Assembly (NCBI GenBank): GCA_964017125.1
Contig: OZ024911.1
Span: forward strand, 42,781,339-42,845,338
Direction: 5' to 3'
Source of the DNA: Flabesymbios commensalis
Lineage: Eukaryota > Annelida > Polychaeta > Terebellida > Flabelligeridae
DNA: 64,000 bases
Positions 58,331 through 64,000 of this stretch are shown in pieces (the stretch's first letter is position 1; every line of letters begins with the position of its first letter). The translations under genes and the position numbers were made by a program. The notes beneath the pieces are model-generated. The model was not told the origin of the DNA. It did no database searches and was given only the letters and a program-made list of their open reading frames with translations.

Positions 58331-58616
58331 GTGTCGGTGCAATGATGTACATGTTGGTTGATAGCTTATTCATTGAAAGAATGAAGAGTAACCATTCACA
58401 GTGGCGCTTTGTTGTTATCGACTCGGCGTTATGGGGTGGAGTGTGCTCGGCTTGTCGATCACCGGGCCAGCATCGCAGACAGTGGCCCAGCTTGAACCAA
58501 CATTGTGTGTTTGATTCGAGCAGGAAAATCCTTTTAATGCTACATTTCACCATTGAAATAAAATCACAGATAGACAAAGTAGAGCAAGATGAATGATATA
58601 ACAGTTAGCCAGAAGT

Positions 58617-58975
58617 ACGAAGTCACAAACAGTCCACAAACGGTGGCAAATGATCGCAAACGGTCAAAAACCTTCGCAAAAAGTAACAAATAGTCGCAAA
58701 AAATCACAAACGGTTGGAGATGATCAGAAATGTTCGGAACTGGTCGCAAGTTGACGCAAATGGTCACAAATGTTTGCAACGGTTGCAAATGGTCGCAAAT
58801 GTTCTAAATTTCCAAATGTTCTACATGTAAGCGTTCTAAATGTTTCGAATGTTCCACATGTTTCAAATGCCCCAAATGTTTTCAATATTTCAAATGTTCT
58901 AAAAATGTCGAATGTTTCGAATGTCCCGAATGGTCCAAATGTTTCAAATGTCCCAAAAAGTCACAAAATTTGATT
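58617..58975 (+). repeat. Short minisatellite, units of 10-12 bp
   Basis: First half built of TCGCAAACGGT-like units, second half of TTTCAAATGTTC-like units. The frame at 58770-58973 (VSNVPNVSN-type repeats) is repeat-derived. Confidence 0.85.
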
Positions 58976-59091
58976 CCAAACTTTGATGTCTAAATACTGT
59001 TACTTGAAAAGTCACAGTTGTTTCTAGTTGAGCATTACTTTTTCTAACCATTTCTGGAAAATAAAGATTTTTTTGTAAGACAATATGTTAA

Positions 59092-59318
59092 TCCTCAAGC
59101 CGCTCATTTTGATTATTTTTTAATACATTTATCAGCCGAGTAAATTGCTGTTATTGGGAATGAAATGTGTGATTGATCGTCAAGATTTTCAAATATCTTT
59201 TTGAAATTAAACAAATATGAGTAATTCTCATCCACTTGAAGTAGTGGGCCACTGTATATAGCAGCAAGCAACTTGAAGTTGGTAGCAATTAGAATTATTT
59301 AATTCATCGGTTCAAGGG
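59092..59318. mobile_element. 227 bp TTAA-flanked MITE (piggyBac-like)
   Basis: TTAA at 59088-59091 and 59319-59322. Ends TCCTCAAGCCGCTCA and TCATCGGTTCAAGGG are imperfect inverted copies. The interior has CATCCACTTGAAGTAGTGGG and CAACTTGAAGTTGG, like the stems in its relatives at 19997 and 26423. Confidence 0.7.
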
Positions 59319-59322
59319 TTAA

Positions 59323-60480
59323 GCAGCTACAGTAATATGACTTGCATCAATCCACAAGGTTTGTGAAGTGAAAAAGTAATAGTATTAATACCGTTTTTAA
59401 TCAAAAACAGTTTGTTTTCATCCATTGGACATTGTAAAAACATGTAAAAAACAAACATGGTAGAAAAGTTTTGAAATAAATTTCTCAATTATTTTATAAA
59501 AAATGTTTGAATATGTGGAAGGTGACAAAATGCATATATTGGCACATGACACGAAGCAAATAAGTGTTTTTTCAGACAAGTTGTCAATAGTTTTTAAAAA
59601 TTCAAATGATGTGCTTAATTTTAATTGTTGATTCTCAAACCTCAATAAAATAGCTGGACTGTGCAAATAAATATGTAAAGTATTGTATGAGAAATAAAAT
59701 ACAATATGAAGCAGTTGTAATTCACGAAATCTCACAGGAGATGATCAGACAAAAACATGTATGTTCACATGATGTGCCTAATTTTTTGTTAGGCACATCA
59801 TCTCACTTTTTATTTTTTTCTTATTAAAAACGTCCAAGTAGCCTATCTCAATAATATTGGCATGCACAATAGACGGATATGACAAAGAGCACATAACTTG
59901 GCATTGATATTTTTAGACATCAATGCCGAAGTAAAAAAAACAGCTTCAAACATCATTTGTTTTTCATCCTAAATGTTAACACAGTGATGTGCCTAATTAC
60001 GTAATTTAATATTGAACATTGGCATGTGAATAAATTTCCCATTGAAAGTTGGTGGTGAATGAAAGGAAGATAAAATGACAAAGCGCTATCTGAATTCAAA
60101 ATGTAAAAACACTAATTTTAAAAGGTAGAAGAGGGTAAGAAAATAAAAATTAGGCACATCATGCACGATAACATTCTGCGTAGGTTTGACAGAAATGCCA
60201 CCCTCCAATTCATGAGCAGATGATCTATTCGCCCATGGCGTCGGAGGAGGTCCTGCTGAAAATAATAGTAGATCTGTTTGCACATATTCATTGCTAATAA
60301 TGAATTACTTCAGGTCGAACATTCTACTTTATGATTTTGTTTGCTTACTTGGTTTGGTATACGTCTAAAAAAGATTATCTGACGATAAAAGGGACACAAA
60401 ACTTATCTTAAAAACATCTTTTTGAAATAAATAATATATTTCAAGACCTGGACTAGCTGGCCTAATCATTTTTCTCCACG
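59323..60480. other. No gene seen
   Basis: AT-rich, with four of the ATGATGTGCCTAATT-type sites. Frames at 59418-59735 and 60086-60283 (- strand) have no domain. Confidence 0.5.
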
Positions 60481-60484
60481 CGTC

Positions 60485-61887
60485 ACCGAGCCCTCTGTGT
60501 TGAAATTATGCGGGATAAATAATCCAGCCCCCCCCCCCCGGTGATTGAATAGTGCCCCCCTAACAGTTTTGTTGACAACAATTATATAATTGATTTAACT
60601 GCCTGCAGTGGGTCTCATATGCATAGTGACTTGAAGTTCTCGGAACGTGGGAACTTTTGAACGTGGGAACTTCTCGATATAGGCCCTATTAGGCCTACTT
60701 GAAGTATAAATATTTGGTTACTAGCCTGTCTGACGTTTCCATTTGTATAATACTTAAACAACGTCGGCCCAACGTCTTAGACGCTGGGGTAGTAGTATAA
60801 CGTTTTACAAAGCCAAAAGGCAGTAACTACAAGTGATCACAAGTGAACAGTTAATGCCTATTATCTTTCCCCGGCACCATCGCCGCCCGTCGCTTTGTAC
60901 TTCTACAGCTCCAATTAGACTGTTATGACGATGATCTCAGCCCTATGGACAATAACAATACCGTGATATTTCTATTATATGTGACGTTTAAAATCATCTA
61001 CCATCGTGAAATTTCATTAACATTTAGAACTAATTATTTCTGCTTTCAGCCGACAAGTATGTTTCAATTTACATGATTTACATTAGTTAAATTTGCTTGC
61101 ATATAGTCCATATTATTATTATTCACATTGGGACGCAGATGGTTAATTGACTTCATAGTCAAGCGTCAAAGCTCACACCTACGCAGGTGACGATAGGCCT
61201 ACCCTGTCTGTCAGTTGGTTGCCTGACCCGGCAAACACTCTTATTTTCACCGGAAATCGTCATGGCTCACACAAAATGTCTGGTTATAAACGGCACCTGT
61301 CGATTTTTTAGCTATTTTACCAAACATATTTCCAGTGATAAACCGCGGTTACTAACCGGCAATATATACGGTAGAGCTACCAGAAGATCATCACATCCTG
61401 TGATGACATCAACAGGACTGAGTGCGTTGTCACCACTCGCAAAAACGCCAGGCACTCCACAATGAAAATTTAATATTGTCCTGACGTCTATTACATTGGC
61501 CCAACATTAAACCAACATTGGCTGAACGACTTCTCTCGCTGGAGAAGCAGATCATGGTCTTGATCAGAGCACAAACTGCAATTACAATTCGGCAAACAGC
61601 AGTAACAGTATATTTTCGTAGTACGCAGTTACTGCCGTTTGCTTTTGCACGACAGCGTATTGGCGCTGATAACTAAATGATGTATGAACGGGCATTGCAA
61701 AAAAAGACGTTATTCAGTCGTATTACACACTGGTGCAAAAAAGACGTTATTCAGTCGTATTACACACTAGAAATGTATAAATTATATGAATTTACAATGC
61801 CTTTAACTGCAAGGCCAAAAATCTACTTTTAATAATACAAAATGTTATATAATTGAAGATAGATATCTTAGCCAAGACCTAACTTCT
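60485..61887 (+). repeat. 1.4 kb duplicated segment, copy B
   Basis: Same-orientation match to 2626-3972. Copy B keeps about 200 bp (roughly 61085-61310) missing from copy A, has a CAACGTCGGCCCAACG insertion near 60755, and a local tandem copy of AAAAAAGACGTTATTCAGTC near 61700-61745. The 92-codon frame at 61187-61465 spans the extra block; its middle part (LLTGNIYGRATRRSSHPVMT) is coding-like but I cannot assign it. The inverted repeat GCAAACAGCAGTAAC is at about 61591-61642. Confidence 0.8.
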
Positions 61888-61997
61888 ATATTGCATAACA
61901 CTAGATGTCAGTTGTGGGAGAGAGGGTGTGTGGGGGCTACCCCTCCACCACAGACTGCCGGCCACCTGAATCAGCCTCTCTGGTGTCACCTGGTCAC

Positions 61998-62310
61998 AGC
62001 CACACAGCAAACAAGAGACATTGACACAATGTTAGCCTAATGGTGGCCCACCATTTACAACACTGGGCCAGCATTGGCCTACCAGTAGAATGGCCTTAGC
62101 ACGATATATGTTCACACAATGCTAGTTTAATGCTGGCCCATCATCTGCAACCCTGGCTCAACAGTGAAACAGCATTGGCTAACCATCTCATTTTCGCGGG
62201 AGGCACAGGCAACTTGATACACTGACACAATGTTACTTTAATGCGCCAGTGTTATAAATGATAGCACAACATTTAACCAACATTAGGTCAGTGCATAATG
62301 TTGACCGCTT
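61998..62310 (+). repeat. CCAACATT-family repeat, about three units of 100 bp
   Basis: AGCAAACAAGAGACATTGAC, ACAATGTTAGCCTAATGGTG, GCCCACCATTTACAACACTG and CAGCATTGGC recur with variation at about 61998, 62113 and 62219. Confidence 0.7.
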
Positions 62311-62700
62311 AGAACAAGCATGACATAGAACGCTTCTGTTCACAGCAAAACCAAGTATCTGCTTATTTCACAAGTGTGCAGATACTGTCTATTGAACATG
62401 CTGTTACTAACAAGAAGGAGGCAGTGACATCAGCGTAAAGGAAGTATATACTTGATTTACAAGTTAGCAAACACTACCTTTTGGTAGCTCCATGGCGAGA
62501 GGAGCCAGTTAAGAAGCAGTAAATGCCTAGTTTACCTGGGAGCAGATAATGCCTTTTGACTTTGCACAGGCAGAACAGATGTAAAGCGGAAGTTAACGAC
62601 AGACGTTTCTCTTGAAAGTCAAACTAAAAACTTGTCTCCAAGTTGAAAAGGTATGGCAAATTGTCAATTGTACATTTTTGGTTGATATGACCCATATGCC
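62311..62700. other. No gene seen
   Basis: Noncoding spacer before the LINE fragment. Confidence 0.5.
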
Positions 62701-62704
62701 TACA

Positions 62705-63866
62705 CATGTCTCTTGAGAAGTTGCAACATTGTGTAATGGCCGTGTCGGCCTGGATAACGGGGTCTTAGAAGCTGAAGCTTAATCCTAGTAAGACAGAATT
62801 TCTTCTCATTGGGACCAAACCTCAGCGAGAAGAATTCTTAAATAATTTCCCATGCTTATTTATAGCCCATGCTTATTTATAGGTCAAGACACAAATCCAT
62901 CTGCATCAGCCAAAAATATTGGGTGTAGTATTCGACAGTAGCTTGAATTTCCGAAAACACATAGCCCAAACATGTAGGGCATGCTTCTATCGTGATTTTG
63001 CTTAGAATTCGAAAAAGTCTGTCCTTAGATCTTGCTAAGCAAATTGCAGTGGCACTGGTCAGTAGCAAGTTAAATTATTGTAACCCCCGTTTTTACAATA
63101 TTCCAGAAAAAGATATCGCTAGATTACAGCGTGTTCAGAACTGCCTCGCAAGAGTGGTAACCAATGCCCCACGTTTTAGTCATTCCACTCCTATTCTAAA
63201 ACGATTACATTGGCTTCCTGTCAAGTTTCGCATTCATTTTAAAATATGCACAATAACTTTCCTAACCCTAAAACCAATCCTAAAACGAAACAACCTGCGT
63301 ATCTGGCTGACTTACTTGTTGATCCGAAATACTACTCTGGTTCCCAGAGCCACACTACGCGGCATGGCCGAGCTTCATGTAGCCTCTGGTAATCCCCGAA
63401 TTCCCCGGATGAAGAGTTGTTCACAGTATTGTATTTCCCCTCTGACGCATTTCCTATGACTTGAGCCAGAAAATTATTCACCGGCCTCAATTAGCACAGG
63501 CATGAAAGTCACGTCATTAAGAACCTTGGCCTCGACCCGGCCGTAAATTAAATTGGCCAGGCATCCGAAATACCAGATAGATTTGTTGTTCCTCATATAA
63601 AAACAAAGACTGGGTCAAGAGTTTTTTCTATGTCTGGCCCAGCCTTATGGAACGCCCTGCCTGTGCCAATACGTAATGCCAAAACAATTTCAAAATTCCG
63701 GAAATTACTTAAATCTCACCTATTTTATTTGGCTTTCCCACCTTAGCTCCTCAGCAGCGCGGCTCCCTGTTGACTAACCTGTTTTGGCCTCGATTATGAC
63801 ACATGATCACGCTAAGGATTTGTGCGCCTCTGAGCTCGGTCGCTGAGGATATATTTATTAAATAAT
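62705..63866 (+). pseudogene. Broken CR1/L2-type LINE, 3' half
   Basis: Successive frames read KLKLNPSKTEFLLIGTKPQ, PKILGVVFDSSLNFRKHI, then SLDLAKQIAVALVSSKLNYC, RLQRVQNCLARVVTNAPRF, ILKRLHWLPVKFRIHFKI (62992-63459), and after a gap SGPALWNALPVPIRNAKTIS plus FRKLLKSHLFYLAFPP (about 63630-63745). This is the region after the reverse transcriptase palm, ending with the typical 3' UTR GCGCCTCTGAGC ... GGATATATTTATTAAATAA. Several frameshifts and an 18 bp tandem duplication (near 62850-62882) show it is dead. Related in type to the fragment at 55700. Confidence 0.88.
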
Positions 63867-64000
63867 TAATGTGACTTTTGGTTATATGCCAAAATGAAAT
63901 CCTGAGAGACTTTTCTGAAGGATACAGGATTTTGCTAAAGCTGTTCATTCAGAGCTTAGGGTCATAGGCCTACCTGCTTCGTAGTACCGTGCGTGCTTCC

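Larger units (their letters stand above)
56700..60163. repeat. Region with dispersed ATGATGTGCCTAATT motif in both orientations
   Basis: ATGATGTGCCTAATT or its reverse complement occurs near 56702, 57442, 59606 (one mismatch), 59768, 59789, 59984 and 60148. Sites 59768-59783 and 59789-59801 form a tight hairpin. Otherwise AT-rich and noncoding; may be a large nonautonomous element whose transposase-binding sites these are. Confidence 0.55.

Overview
The window looks like AT-rich, repeat-dense genomic DNA from an animal, most likely a marine invertebrate deuterostome such as an echinoderm. This rests on three things: an intron-split gene whose protein matches LLPH, several non-LTR retrotransposons of the CR1/L2/jockey group, and the palindrome TAGGCCTA scattered in dozens of places, which I associate with echinoderm-like genomes. 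The phylum is inference. I see no bacterial gene organisation, tRNA or rRNA gene, or CRISPR array.

Only one host gene is clear: an LLP homolog (LLPH) on the + strand, with coding exons at 45620-45767, 48536-48601 and 50511-50668, encoding 123 residues. Both introns carry their own tandem repeats. Almost everything else that can be identified is mobile DNA or repeats.

Layout: 1-8.6 kb holds minisatellites, small hAT-like elements and one copy of a 1.35 kb segment that recurs at 60.5 kb. A 2 kb element with terminal inverted repeats (TIRs) lies at 8680-10666. From 10.9 to 12.9 kb there are minisatellites and two short TIR or foldback elements. A nearly full-length, uninterrupted LINE on the - strand fills 13.4-18.2 kb. 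An older broken LINE at 20.7-23.0 kb has been hit by two small DNA transposons. A 5.05 kb TIR element at 25104-30156 sits inside a dispersed repeat family (24.6-32.1 kb) and itself contains smaller insertions. From 35.3 to 43.4 kb there is an 8 kb giant foldback: arms made of about 350 bp repeats flank a 63 bp minisatellite core, which was in turn split by a 1.05 kb hAT-like element. LLPH follows at 45.6-50.7 kb. Then come nested TIR elements with a recurring GGTAACGGAGTAG motif (52.9-55.4 kb), an AT-rich repeat, a 3.5 kb stretch sprinkled with GATGTGCCTAATT in both orientations, the second copy of the duplicated segment, and a broken CR1/L2-type LINE at the right edge.

The most interesting system is the LINE. 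Its ORF1 begins with a signal-peptide-like hydrophobic stretch followed by a canonical 2A ribosome-skipping motif (DVEMNPGP). ORF2 follows ORF1 in the same frame after a single UAG, with no AUG before codon 159. One mRNA could therefore use two unusual translation events to make a targeted leader peptide, an RNA-binding ORF1 protein and a readthrough or reinitiated enzyme.
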